Of a DNA stretch of 64,000 bases, positions 34,690-48,969 are shown piece after piece. The stretch's first letter is position 1. The number at the start of each line of letters is the position of its first letter. Source of the DNA: Cristatella mucedo (Eukaryota; Bryozoa; Phylactolaemata; Cristatellidae); assembly GCA_009760855.2 (NCBI GenBank), contig WPIO01000031.1, positions 3,323,501 through 3,387,500 of the forward strand, given 5' to 3'. The notes under the pieces are model-generated. The model was not told the DNA's origin and ran no database searches. It worked only from the letters and a program-made list of their open reading frames with translations. Both the position numbers and the translations under genes were made by a program.

Positions 34690-37530
34690 CGTGCAGCCCA
34701 CGCCCCCTCGTCTGCTCCGCCGGTGTTCCCGCGGTTCGGCGCCCGGAAACTTGCAAGGACAAGCGGCGAGCGTAGGGCTCGTCGTGCGAGCCAGTCTGTC
34801 AGCCGATTCGCGAAAAATATCCGAAGGCTCTGAGTCTTGGGATCGCGGTTAGCGACTTGTATGCGCAGCACCAATGCACGCAGGTAAAATAAAAAAAAAA
34901 ACAATACACGCCGAGCATCGACGAGCGCCCGTTCGTTAAGACAGCAAGTACGCATGCATCGGGTCGAGAAGTCTATTTCAACAGCAACAATGCTGGGGGC
35001 GGGGCGGGCCGGGACCGGGGTTGCAGGCTGTCCAAACTTGCCATGGTGTGTCGCTCTCGTACGCCCCAAAGCCTAGAGCTGAACTGAGCTTAACTGCAAG
35101 AGCACCAACTGACAGCCTATTACATGGCTTCGGCTTTTATACTGCTTCGGCACTAGACTATCGCATAGTGGGTTCCTAGCCGTTATAATTCAGGAACCAC
35201 GAATGATGAATATCCATTGTAATCTGTCTGGGCGATTATCGTGCGGCCGTTTCAGTAGCTCGTTTACCTAGTCTCCTCAGATACGGTTCCGAACATCGTG
35301 CTACAGAGGCTGCGAGCCATCCAGCCAGCTAGCACGCGACACCGAGTTGGCATCAGTAGCGACTGCCGTTCAAGTGCACTGCAGCTGCACTCGCTGGCTT
35401 CAGTTCAAGCTCGTTTCTGTCTGAAGCCCAAGTCTTAACGCTTTCGGCAGCTTCCACCCGACGCCGAGGAAGGTGCAGCGGCCCTGCCCCCTCCCAGTAG
35501 AGCCGTGACTCGCCCGCTTCTCCGTTCCAGTATGCTCTTCCGGTCGCGCTGGCGAACTCGTTAGGCTTCTTACTCTAGCAATAGCGATCCTCATACTCTG
35601 CCGATCGATCGGACTCCGGCCCGGCACGACCGAGCCGGTGCATAATAGCACGCGGTCGCAGCTCTACTTCCGGATGAAGTGAGAACGCTCTGCCAGCTAG
35701 CAAGGCTATTGGGGTCCCTGGGCATCGCGTCCTCCCCCACCAACTTGCCGTCTGGCTGCCAAATGCCGCAGCACTGGTAAGCAGGCGTCGAGACCAACAG
35801 CAGCAAGTCACAGCTTTTACCGATCGTTCAGCAGGCGCTCACTAGAGAGAGAGGACGCCGTATTAGTCAGCAGGCGCGCTTGGTGTCTTGCGAGGGTATC
35901 GTTACCGCACGCTGCTTTTATGACGACGTTGAAAATCTCTCGGCTGCAGACGAACGAAGCCTCGCTGTCGCCGACCGGCGTCGCGATTCAGCCTCTTTAG
36001 GGTTTCGGAGGAGAGTAGGACGTCCCTAGCTGGACGAGGCGCCGTGCAGGCGTTCTGCAGCCAGCGGTGTCGGCGCGGTGGCTCGCTCGCTCGCTACCCA
36101 TCTCGCGACCGCAACTTCAAAATTAGCCCTTTTTAGCATGGCATTAGCAAAGCAAACAGCTTCCTAGTCTTTGTGACTTTTGGCTTCGGAAGTCTTAAGT
36201 GGTGCGCGCGAACCGGGTAGAGCTGCGAATTTGAAAGACACTCCTTCATTCCTTTAGCAACGCTCTCGCCAGCGGAGCTGGCAAAAGGGTGACGCGAGAG
36301 AACGCCGGGCGTTGGCACACCCGGCCTCGACCGCGCGACGCGACGCGTCGCATCGCGACCTAACGAGCTGGCCAGCTAGCGGCTGATCGATTTGGCGCTC
36401 GCTTGCGGTGGCGCCGAGGGGGGGGGTTGCTCGCCCTTGTCCGTGAGGCGCAAGGTCGAGTCACCTTGTTTACGCGACCCGATTCGGGTGCAGGAAAAGT
36501 GCATTTACGAGAAAGGAGCCTTCGCTAATATCTCACAGCTAATGGCTGTGCGGCGGCCGCATCGGCGGCGGTTGAAGCTGGGCGGCTAGTCCGGCGGTCG
36601 CGCGCCGGGCGACACCGCCGTCTCTAGAAATTGCCCGCAGTCGGAGCACCGCCGCGAGGTAGTAGGCGGGGCGGCGAGGAACCGGACGGAGGGGCGTGCG
36701 CGCTGCTCGCTCCCTTGGGGTCTACGGCGGACGGTCCGGCGCAATGGCTGCCACCTGGGTGGTGCCGCCACTTCGACCGCGGCGTCGGTCCGCACAAGTG
36801 TACCCGTATGGCGCTTCCTGTAATGCTATTAGCTAACCACAGAATGTCAGCGCAAATATGGTGGCGCCTCGGACGCGCAACTCGCTGCCAGCTTCGGTAA
36901 ACAGGCTCTGCGGTCTGCTGAACAATGAATGCCTATTTGTCTGCACCCAGACAGACGCCCTGGCAGGCTGCCCATCTGCACCCGCTCGGACGCCGGCTCT
37001 AGACTGCCCGGCCAACCGTCCGCCCGCACGCCAGCCCGCCCGCCCTCCTGACCGCCCGTTTGTCCGGTGGCAATCCAATCCTCGTCGACGTTGAAAACCC
37101 TCAACGTCGTCGATCCTTGTCTTTTTTTTTAGTGGCTGCCGCAGCTGCTGCCACCCGCTGCTGTCGCAGACAGTGGGTGGGGTCGCGGCGGATTACGACG
37201 GCCTGCGCCTGACGATCCCGGGCGGGAGTTTCGGACGCACACGCCAGCCTGCACGTCCGGTCCGAAACGGAATGGAAGTGCGAGCGGGGGGGGGGGGGGG
37301 GCGGCGCACGGGGGTTGGACAGGGGAGAAAGAGGCGGCGCCATCGCGGAAGCCACCTGCCGAAACGGAACGAACGTGTTCCTTCGTTCACCGCCGCGCTT
37401 GCGGCTAAACTTTTGGATCTGCAGTCCTGGTCGCGAACCCGGGGCGGCAGCGTCGAGCAGGAGACGGCAGCTCGGCGCGATAAGTGCTCTACGCTCGCCC
37501 AGACGGGCACGGCTACTCCGAAGGAGCCGA
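34690..37530. other. CpG-rich block, no recognised gene
   Basis: CG-dense sequence following a SINE, with a homopolymer G tract at about 37286-37301 and a hairpin at 37086-37109. Open frames on both strands are compositional and were not called. It may hold a promoter or first exon that I cannot identify. Confidence 0.35.
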
Positions 37531-37822
37531 ACGGATTCTTTCTAAAAGCGCACCTATTTGTGACAGCATTTAGTGGGTCCCTGCGATTCGTCCTTAGTGT
37601 GTTTATGCGTGCTGACACTGTTGCATGCCGCCACTAACCACACTTGCATGCTGACCCTGTGCATGTCACCCCTAACCATGTTATTCATGTAATTTATCAA
37701 GCATGATACCGCTCACTATTCGATCGTGTTTCCTTTGCAGCAAATTTAAAGCGCCTAGAGAGATATTGAGTTCTCTGAGGGCGCTTTATTAAGAGTATTA
37801 TTATTATTGTTATTATTATTCA
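37530..37822 (+). mobile_element. LINE family L-A 3' end
   Basis: Begins with an AAAAGCGCACCTATTTGTGA coding remnant (KAHLFVTAF), runs through the same 3' tail as the 30.9-kb copy and ends in (ATT)n. It sits at the edge of a CpG-rich block. Confidence 0.75.
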
Positions 37823-38049
37823 CAGAAGGACGATTGAATGAGCGTTTTTAAACGCGCGCGTCGCGCTAATGCGCCCACATCTTTATCGCCGCCCTAGTTA
37901 TGCATAATCGAGAGTCTTGTGACGAATGGACGGATTTTTTGAGCCGCTTATACGCGGCGAGTCTTTCTTCAGTCGCGCTAGCTTCCTACTTGCTCCGCCC
38001 CTCCCCACATAGTGCTCATGGGAAAAATGCTTTTATTGGGGAGGTAATC

Positions 38050-38215
38050 ATAATAGCCGATTTCACAGCCTCATTTGTATAGCGGCAGAAGAGCCTAGAC
38101 GGCTATCGCCGACGCTTGCAGTTGGCAATACAGAATCGTCTGCTGCAGGATTCGAACCCACGACCTTGGTCGCGAAGAGAAAGCACCTTATCTCATGAGC
38201 TATCGCTGCCCAGTA
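38050..38215 (-). mobile_element. SINE family S2
   Basis: Inverted, near complete: CACAGCCTCATTTGTATAGC, GGCAGAAGAGCCTAG, AGGATTCGAACCCACGACC, ACCTTATCTCATGAGC. Confidence 0.75.
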
Positions 38216-40429
38216 GGAAATGGCCCTGCGCCATGAGTCTCCGCGTGAGCGTTGAGCTTCCGCGGGTGCCTCTATCACCCGCCGCCTCAGTATCCGATCA
38301 AAATGTGACGAGGTCGTAGTGTTCCAATGGCAGGGACTCTCTAATGGACTCAAATACGACGATTTCGCCGGTCGAGTCGTCCGCCACGCTTTTTTGAAGG
38401 GAAGAGTGCGTGCCCTCGACGTCGCCTACGACCGGTCGTCCGTTCAGTCTCTACATTCCCCACGTTTCTCTCTTCTTCAGTCGATGCATCATTTGCTTTT
38501 AATGCGCACCGATTCGGCAAGCGTAGCATGTGCTTGTAACCTTGCCAAGTTATTTGGCGTACAGGGACGAAAAGGTTGCACCGTGACGAATTGACGAATG
38601 GTTCCAATCTAGACGAAATACGAAGAGGAATTATTGAAGCGTATAAATCCGGAGATAGACCAACAGCCCTCTCCGTTGTCGCCAAACAGTGGCAGCACAC
38701 GACACGTAGACACGTGGTGCAGTTGCATTTCGTGGAGCCCGGATACTCGGATAGTTATCGGGAGCGTAGGGAGTGCTGCTGCTGCTGTCAGTCGTCGAGT
38801 GATTGCAGCTACCCGCGGCAGCGAGACCTCATCATTCGATCATCTAGCGCAGCGTCAGCGGCAGCCAATCGCAGCGCGGCAGCGCGGTTGCAGTCTCGAA
38901 GCTTCTAGTCACTTTTTTCCCGGTTCCACGGTGACACGGCGACCGGCGAATGGAAAAGCGATCGCTCGTGCAGACGCTTGCTCGTTATCTGCGGCCAGTT
39001 GCACGCTCTCGTACAAAGCTGTACACTCGGGCTGCCGAACCCGAATAGTCGGGTTCACCGTTTTCCCCTCAGCTCGGAGCTTCAACGGTTCCAAGTGCAT
39101 CGTCATACGACATTTGGCACCTAATCGCCCTTGAAATCGTCGAGATCCTGTCACAGTACGTTAATTCCTTCTGCCGTTACTCCCAAATTTATTTTCAAAT
39201 TTTGCAGCAGTGTCAGCACTACTCTCAGCAGACCACTAGTTAAGCGCAGCGTTGCTTACTTTGGACATTTAAAACTAACTCTTACTCCAGACATCGAGCT
39301 CAGAATTCAGGGAAACCAACCACTACTAAAAAAAGAAGCCTAAATGCATCTATATGCTGCGAGTACTGCCTTTTGAACCATTTGGCATGAGCACTGCTTA
39401 AAAACTCATTCAAGTTCAGTACAGCACTATTGCGAAATTTGCCATTTTTTTGTATAATTCGCATAATTTCAGTTGGCCATTTCTCTTACGAATCCAGAAT
39501 TTGAGCAGAACAGGAAGCTACTGCAGTTTTCAGGTACTTAATCCGGATTTAGTGCATACCTTACTCAAATCGTGAACAAAAGGCTCGCTACTAACCAATA
39601 TCTTCAAAAGCAACGAGGATGGCACAGAATGAATGCCAAGGGTTTGGCAACAATTCCACAGCCAGATGCCAAATTGTATGGACTTACTTCAGTAACTTTA
39701 ATACTAAAGTCCTTCTCCACAAACCCAGTGCACATAACAGCTGCTAGTCCTTGTAGAATCCCGACAGATAATGGCGGAATTAGCTCAATGAAGCACTGCT
39801 GATGGGTTGTAGGTGCAGCCACAATTCACGGAGGAGTGCCGACGGTAACAGCACACGACGGCACTCGAGAACGCATAATGATTCAATAACGTAGGCCTGA
39901 CCGTAACTACTATCACAGTGGTTACACGTTCACTGATCAAGCAATAAAATACAATGGACTAACCGTTACTTTAGATGTCCTTGCATATGGTTTAACCTTA
40001 GATTAGTCGCCTCGATGATTTCGTCTAGTGATCCACATTAGTGGAAGCTATATCAAATGCTTAACCGTTTTTCGTTTTTTTTTATGGCAATTCAAGTTGG
40101 ATTACAGTAGGATTACAGTATGATGATTTATTAGTGTGATTATGTACAGAAAATAAAAAATTCTAGTTAATCAAAAAATGGAAATTTTTGTGCAGCCCGA
40201 GACTCTTGCCCGTAGCATTATCTGAAATTTTTTTGAGACGTTAGTACATTAAAGATGTATCAGCGTCATACTCGCGCAAGCAAAGTTTGTGGGAATCAAT
40301 TGCAATACACTTTTGTGGTATAAACTATTGCAAACTAAACACTCACTAAGATGAAAATAATTTTTAACTAAGCTATGACATATCTCGCTCAGGAGTGATT
40401 AATCCCTACTAATTAAAGCGAGAAAGTCC

Positions 40430-40430
<1 letters not shown>
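38215..40430. other. No recognised gene
   Basis: CG-moderate to about 39.1 kb, then AT-rich to 40.4 kb. The frames at 38.57-39.13 kb show no family motif. Confidence 0.45.
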
Positions 40431-42700
<2,270 letters not shown>

Positions 42701-42755
42701 CCAATCCAAAGCCGTCTTTCTCAGCCAATGCCCGGGTGACGGCTGGGCTGCAAGA

Positions 42756-42852
42756 CCATAATAATAATAATTATTATAATAATAACAATGATACATTTGC
42801 ATTGAGCACTTAGAGAACTTAATCTCTTGCTAGGCACTACATTTTTACATTC
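42756..42852 (-). mobile_element. LINE family L-A tail, degraded
   Basis: Mixed ATA/ATT tail at 42758-42790, then GAGCACTTAGAGAACTTAAT and CTAGGCACTACATT. Tail-only, more decayed. Confidence 0.55.
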
Positions 42853-45455
42853 GCTTCGCTGATAGACGGAGAGACGGACCAACGTCCGCCGACAGTCGGG
42901 CTGGCGGCTAGCTGAATGGCTAACACTCGGCAACGACGCACAGTGTAGCGGCTCCACGGCCGCAAGGGTAAGAGCACCTGAAGATCCATACGTCGTCGTG
43001 CAGCTACCGTCAATCGGCAGTACAGGAAGAGGACAAGCTGGCGAACCGTCTTTAGCCGAGCCGGCAGCCATCGGCTGGCTCGCAGCCAGCCGTCGATCGG
43101 AATACATCAAATGGCCTGGAGTCTCGCAGAAATTAAGGGCGCCGTAAATATATCGAACAAGACAGCCCCCCACAAATCACTTCTGAGGACTTCTGAGAAG
43201 ATAGACGGGTATGTTGATATCAGCTTCTGCCAGCGCTGAGCAACTGCCCCTCCCTCCCCGACGCGGTTGAAGCACCCGTAGGGTACTTAGTCTAAACACG
43301 ACCGGCCCGCTCCTCATCGGGGCAGCCTGCTTTTTCCTTCAAAAATGCCTTGCGTAGTTTTCTTTATTTCAAAGGACCCCCTGGCCGTTCAAAAGTGCAC
43401 CAACATGGCAGTCAAGTAGAGAACAAGCAAACTTTCAGAAACCTTGTACAACGCAGCTGCCCGCCAGCGATGAGCGTGTCCGAGATTACAGAATATATAG
43501 TTCAAGGACGTTCGATGACACATATCAAGCGCAATCCAGCCAAAACCAGAAATAAACACCAGAAGTGATTTGAAACTAGAGCTGAACTCACATTTGAAAT
43601 TTTCACATGGATCCGTACTGTATTGGCCGAGTTATCGAATTTACATGGCGTAAAGATACAGTGTAAATGAAGCTATTTAAAAGTCACAAACAAGTACCCC
43701 AACAAGCTGCAAACATGTATCTCGATGTTCAGGTTTCCGCAAGTTGGGACACAAATTGTGTAGGATGCAGTGATCGGTAAATTTATTATGTGTAGATATT
43801 TGACTTCCGGTGAACTTCCGGTTTAATGCGGTTTGCCTAATCGTTTTTTATGCTTTCCTTTTATGGGGATATCGACAAAACTTCAGATCCCAAAGGCCTG
43901 TTCGCATTGCGTAATTACTTGTGTATGATAGAAAGCATGTTATTAACCCGAGAGCCTAGTTACCATCAGCCTAGAGTGTACTCTTGCGAGCTGTTGCACA
44001 CTCGTCTTAAGTAAGATACCTTGCTCGTCCCTAACTCAAGGTTATAGCTTCTCTTGCAGAGATGTTTTAAAGCGCCTGGATAGAGATTTGGTTCTCTAGG
44101 GGCGCTATGCGAAAGACTTTCAATTATTATTATTCATAAATTCTGAAATAATTTCGCTCTCGGATCAATTAATTTTTATGTTGTGTCCTCACATTCATTT
44201 TGTGACGATAGTATTGAAACATGCAGGATTAGATTCAAATCGCTTCTAGTTAATGGAAAGACGCTATGACCGTCAGAGCAGCAGCGGCTTTTGTCGCATC
44301 AACGGTTACAATCGAACGGGGCACATTTCAAAAGCCCCCAAAGCAAGCGAAAATGTGTAAATAAAATATCTACTCGAACATCAGAAGAATGTGACTGCAA
44401 TGTTGCCACTGACCTCCCAGATGAAATATTAGTGATCTCGATGCTCTGCAAGCGTCTGCGCGGTGCCGTCCAAGATACTAGCTTGTGATTTTCTTGAGCA
44501 GATCGGCCGTTCCTCTGAGAAATGGCCGCAACGCTGTGGGAGCTTGCAGCCTCGTCTGGCGGTCAAAGCCCAAGGTGTAGGCGTCTCGACTCATCGCTGC
44601 AGCTTCGAATGCGGCATCCCGTTTTAGCGGAAAGCGGCGCTTCATTTAATTTCAACTCTATCGATGGATTGTCCCACATTTCGGCCTCAGCAGGCTGCCT
44701 GCTGAGATTTTGCACCACACACGTTGCTTATCTTGAATCCCTTGAAGTGTTTTTCATCCGCTTAAACTCCAGGGATCGTCGTGGCGGCCTGGTCAATCCC
44801 CTTCGAGCTTTAATCAGGTTGTCAAGCGGCGGCGGCGGCGGCGGCAGCAGCAGGAGCAGCAGCAGTAGGAGCAGTAGCGTCTCGTGTCTACTCGTGTCTC
44901 CGCCTTCGATTTCGCCGTTCGTTTGAGCCTCACTGCCTCACGTCCTGTTGAGCTAACGCCGCCTGTGTCGGATTATTTCGTAACTGAAACAATCTACTCG
45001 GCGCTTGGACGGGGTGTATTGCGTAAGCAAAGTAGAGGAGTAGCAATTGTGGGAGCTGTATAATTCGCACTCGAATTTGCGGCGACAGTTGCAGCGTCTG
45101 GGAGCGCTGGGGAGTGCCAGCTCACCTCTCCAGCTCTAGCTTCGACGAAATGACCGGCAAATGATGTTCCCACGACTATCATTTTACAGTCGTGCGAGGA
45201 GCCAGAAACGGCGAAATTCTAGCGCCGGCAAACTCGCGAGCCGTCCAATTGGCTGCGACTGCAGGTTCGCGTACAGGTAGGTACAGGCTTGCATCGGTGC
45301 CATTTTGCCGGCGAACCTAGCACTTGTCGTGTGATAGATGGCAGCGGGTAGCCGCAAGAGCCGCACGTAGTGCGAAAAAATTAATCAACGCATTCAAGCA
45401 AAAAAAATAACATGCCTTGTTACAATAAACAAGATTAAGAGTAAAAACTAACGAT
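42852..45455. other. No recognised gene, one LINE tail
   Basis: Apart from the L-A tail at 43.93-44.14 kb and a GGC/AGC run near 44825-44880, nothing specific. A 134-codon plus frame at 44522 is Ser-rich and unconvincing. Confidence 0.45.
43930..44138 (+). mobile_element. LINE family L-A 3' tail, diverged
   Basis: TTAAAGCGCCTGGATAGAGA and GGGGCGCTATGCG followed by ATTATTATT. More diverged than the 30.9- and 37.7-kb copies. Confidence 0.6.
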
Positions 45456-45605
45456 CAGCTAATTGCACAGCCTCGTTGACATAGTGGCAGAAGAGCCTTT
45501 GTGGCTATCGCCTCTTGCAGTCGGCAGTAAGGAATTGCCTGCCGTAGGACTCGAACTCACGACCTCGGTCTTGCAGTGTGCAGGCATATCACCTATGGGG
45601 CGTAT
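45455..45605 (-). mobile_element. SINE family S2
   Basis: Inverted: AGCTAATTGCACAGCCTCGT, GTGGCAGAAGAGCC, TAGGACTCGAACTCACGACC. The head is degraded. Confidence 0.7.
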
Positions 45606-45781
45606 CATTCTATCTTGTTTAATTCCAGTATGCGTTATATCAAATGCTTGCATGTGGTCACTAGGCAAGAGACTCTCACTCAAACCACCTCATACGCAAG
45701 CCGCATGCCGTTCCGGTAACCCCATTTCTTGTTTGTTGGATGCTTAGGCCTTTAGCTCTGCCGGTAGGAATTGCAGTCAGC

Positions 45782-45840
45782 ATGTGCTGCTGCTGCTACT
45801 TCTGCTGCTGCTGCTTCTACTGCTGCTGCTGCTACTACTG
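45782..45840. repeat. CTG/CTT-rich microsatellite
   Basis: TGCTGCTGC runs with CTTC and CTAC interruptions. Confidence 0.8.
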
Positions 45841-46372
45841 TCCTGTCGAAAGCTAAGACTTAATTTCGCTGTGGGTGGCCAGAGCAACAGTTTGGGCACC
45901 GACTATTGATTGCTAAGGGCAGATGTCAATTATCTGTTGAGAAAGACCATTGGTAGTTAACTACGTCGTACACCGATGGCCCAGATAACTGGATACATGG
46001 ATATATCTACACCAGTTGGGCTCAGATTGGTATAATTTGTGTGCATGCAGTAAGCTTGCGAAGTCGAATAAAACAGTGTCTGCTGCATGCTGCCGACCTT
46101 ACTGCGAGCCACGTCAGGGGCAGGCTTGGCGATGTCGTGGGACCGGTCAAGGATGCATGCCGTTTCTATTGCTGCTACCCTCCTCTATAGCCCTATGACC
46201 GCTATGCAGTCCTCAACTCTGCTGTTGTTGGGGGCCGTTGAATACATGTATTTGCATTCACCTGCCGTGTAGGGCGTGCTTAGCGAGCGCAGCGTCCGTG
46301 TACCTCGAAGCTTCCTCGAAGCCTATCTATGCTCTACTGCAGGCTGCTGCATGCAGATCAGCATAGATAGAT

Positions 46373-46428
46373 AGATAGCTGTAAGCCTTACAGATAGCTG
46401 TAAGCCTTACAGATAGCTGTAAGCCTCT
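46373..46428. repeat. Tandem 19-bp palindromic repeat
   Basis: Three units of AGATAGCTGTAAGCCTTAC; the CTGTAAG-C-CTTACAG core (7+1+7) is an inverted repeat in each. Confidence 0.9.
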
Positions 46429-46530
46429 TAGCCTACGAGTAAGGTGCTCGACCTTGGCGACCAAGGTCGTGCGTTCGAGTCATGCAGCCGACCATTCTTT
46501 GTGGCCTACTACAATAAGGTTGAGCAGCCG
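46422..46530 (+). mobile_element. SINE family S2, partial
   Basis: CTACGAGTAAGGTGCTCGACC head, GTGCGTTCGAGTCATGCAG B box, then a GTGGCCTACTAC body and CTCTTCTACTGCTGC. The 3' end is lost. Confidence 0.55.
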
Positions 46531-46954
46531 CTCTTCTACTGCTGCAGACAACATGGCCGCAGCCGGTGAATCTTGAGCTCTACTTCTAGCTAGCTGCTTG
46601 CTGCTGCCAGTCGACCAGCCTCGATGGGCGTGACCTACTTCTCGGCAGTGGCAGAAAGCAACTGAAGAATCCACTCTATCGATTGATTGGCCTTCCCGTA
46701 ACAGTGTGAGCAATCCCTTCCGAATTGGCAGGCGCCCCGACGCCCGGGGGGGGGGCGGCACGGCCGGGTAGGCTCGGTGCAAATTACTAATCCGTGAGCA
46801 TTGCTCGAAGTCAGGGGATAGTAGCAATACGGTTGCTCTTAATAGCTCTAGTAAGAGCCTCTAGAACCGACTAACCCTTGAACTCTGCCACGTAGGGCGA
46901 AAGGGAGGGGAAAATTTCCCCTCCTCCCACAGGCCCACGAGTCCGGTCTAGTAA

Positions 46955-47277
46955 AAACAAAAGCGTAGTGGATTTAACAGCCTCGTCTATATTGCAGCAG
47001 AAGAGCCATTGCAGCTATCACCTAGGCTGTGATAGCCCACGAGGTAAGGTGCTTGCTCTTCATGACCAAGGTAGTGGGTTCGAATCCTGAAGTTGAGCGA
47101 TCTTTAATTGTCCACTGCAAGCGGTGGTTATTGCGGTTAAGGCTCTTCTGCCTCTATAAAATGATGCTGTTAAATCAGCTTGCTGTAGGCGATATAGAAT
47201 CGCCCACATCAGGACTCGAACCCACGACCTGGATCGTGAGGAGCGAGCACCTTACCTGTTGGGCTAAGACTAGGGGG
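46955..47277 (-). mobile_element. SINE family S2 copy, split by the nested copy
   Basis: Tail half at 46955-47021 (TTTAACAGCCTCGTC, GCAGAAGAGCC) and head half at 47182-47277 (GATATAGAATCGCCCAC, AGGACTCGAACCCACGACC). The two halves are contiguous in the family consensus. Confidence 0.7.
47022..47181 (+). mobile_element. SINE family S2 copy, nested in another S2 copy
   Basis: Near-complete plus copy: CACGAGGTAAGGTGCTTGC, GTGGGTTCGAATCCTG, CACTGCAAGCGGTGG, GGCTCTTCTGCCTC, GCTGTTAAATCAGCTT. GCTGT occurs on both borders and may be a target-site duplication. Confidence 0.75.
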
Positions 47278-47559
47278 TCAAGGGGGGTCGGGTAGATCCC
47301 ACCTAAGCTGCATGCGTTCAGCCCCCCCCCTTTTAACGCCGCCGATACTTGTTAGCCCTGGGCGGGGTCAGAGGCGGAGCCGGATTTTCGTCTAGGAGGC
47401 AGGACCCGAAAAATATTCATGTAGAGGGCAAGGCCCGCAAAGTAGAGAACAATCTAACGAACGCGTAAACATAGTTTTTATTCGACGCGAACGCAGCGGC
47501 TGCTCATAAACTGGAAGTAGGACGTAATTTCCTCGCTGGTGACGGTAGGTGGGCGTATG

Positions 47560-47700
47560 AATGTGGCACTACTTGGACCGCGGTACAACCACTGGGTAAG
47601 ATGCTGGCAGCTAACGATCAGGATACGGTTGGAGCGTTGTAGTGCGTGCACCACTTTACTGCCCACTGCAAGCGACGGCGGTGGCTGGCCGCTTAATTGA
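47560..47700 (+). mobile_element. SINE family S2, degraded
   Basis: Only parts of the body are clear: TTACTGCCCACTGCAAGCG and a GGTGGCTGG equivalent. Boundaries uncertain. Confidence 0.35.
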
Positions 47701-47833
47701 CTGCGATAGTTTACTTTAGTCATCAGCAACCCTACCCCCCCCCGAAGCCCGATAAAGTAAAAAGCCAAGAGCAGCTGATTCAGCAGGCAGCCACTGCTTC
47801 AAATAGCGACAGCAAAGCCCGAGCGACTGGCAC

Positions 47834-47910
47834 GCAGCAGCAGCGGCAGCAGCAGCAGCAGCGGCAGCAGCAGCAGCAGCAGCGGCAGCGGCGGCAGCAG
47901 CGGCAGCAGC
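47834..47910. repeat. CAG/CGG-rich microsatellite
   Basis: Mixed CAGCAGCGG and CAG units; encodes Gln/Arg-rich or Leu/Pro-rich frames. Confidence 0.9.
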
Positions 47911-48196
47911 GAGGGAAATCTTCCTCCGCTTCGAGACTCAGCCCGAGACCCTCGGGCCGTCCAATGGGCAGCGAGCACGTGGCTACCGAACCGCGACCCT
48001 TCGGCTAGAAACTTCGGGTGAGTGATTCTCCGTAAGCAGGAAGGGGCTCGTACTTGTTTTTTTTTTATGGACGTGGCATACAAGGCTGCTAGAACAGCCA
48101 GCCTTCGACGTGCACTTTCAGGATATTTTTTTGAGAGGGTCGGGGCTATCATTTATTTGTTAGAGAGCGACCACATTTAAAAAAAATTTAAAAATA

Positions 48197-48370
48197 GCAA
48201 GCTGATTCAACAGCCTCTTTTGCATAGAGACAGAAGAGCCTTTACGGCTATCACCACCACTTGCAGTGTCAATAAATGATCGCCCACCGCAGGATTGGAA
48301 CCCACGACCTCGGGGCCGAGGTCGTGAAAAGCAACCGCCTTATCTAGTGCGAGCCATTACGGCTCACCTA
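48197..48370 (-). mobile_element. SINE family S2
   Basis: Inverted, near complete: AGCTGATTCAACAGCCTCTT, ACGGCTATCACCACCACTTG, AGGATTGGAACCCACGACC, AGCAACCGCCTTATCTAGTG. Confidence 0.8.
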
Positions 48371-48779
48371 GCGTGCTGTCGGTGCTAACGAGGCAATTCT
48401 TTTTAGGTCGGTCCAGGGAGACTTGCTGAGCGGCTCGGGAGGGGGGCGGCGGTGGGTACCTTAAAGCTCTTTAAATGGAGGTAGTAAGTTCTTTTTTGAC
48501 TAGCAGGTCTACATAGGCATACGGGCGGCGAATGCCTCTGAGTCGTTGCGTCAGGCTCGCCTAAAGCAGACGGGGAATAACTGCTACCGCTTCGGGGGCG
48601 CTAAAGAGTCCTTCAGATCGGCTGGCTGCAAGCGCCGCCGCCGCCGCCGCGACAGCTTCAAGCGAGGCATTTCTAGCAACGCGACAGCTCCATACCGGGC
48701 GGCGCGGCAATTTCCGGGCAGAGCGTTTCCTTTTCAGGCTCTCCGAATGAGGGTGCCAGCTCTTCATTTTAGACTGGGC

Positions 48780-48929
<150 letters not shown>

Positions 48930-48969
48930 TTCCGAGAAGCTCGCCCTCGCCCTTCCTGTAGCTCATAGC

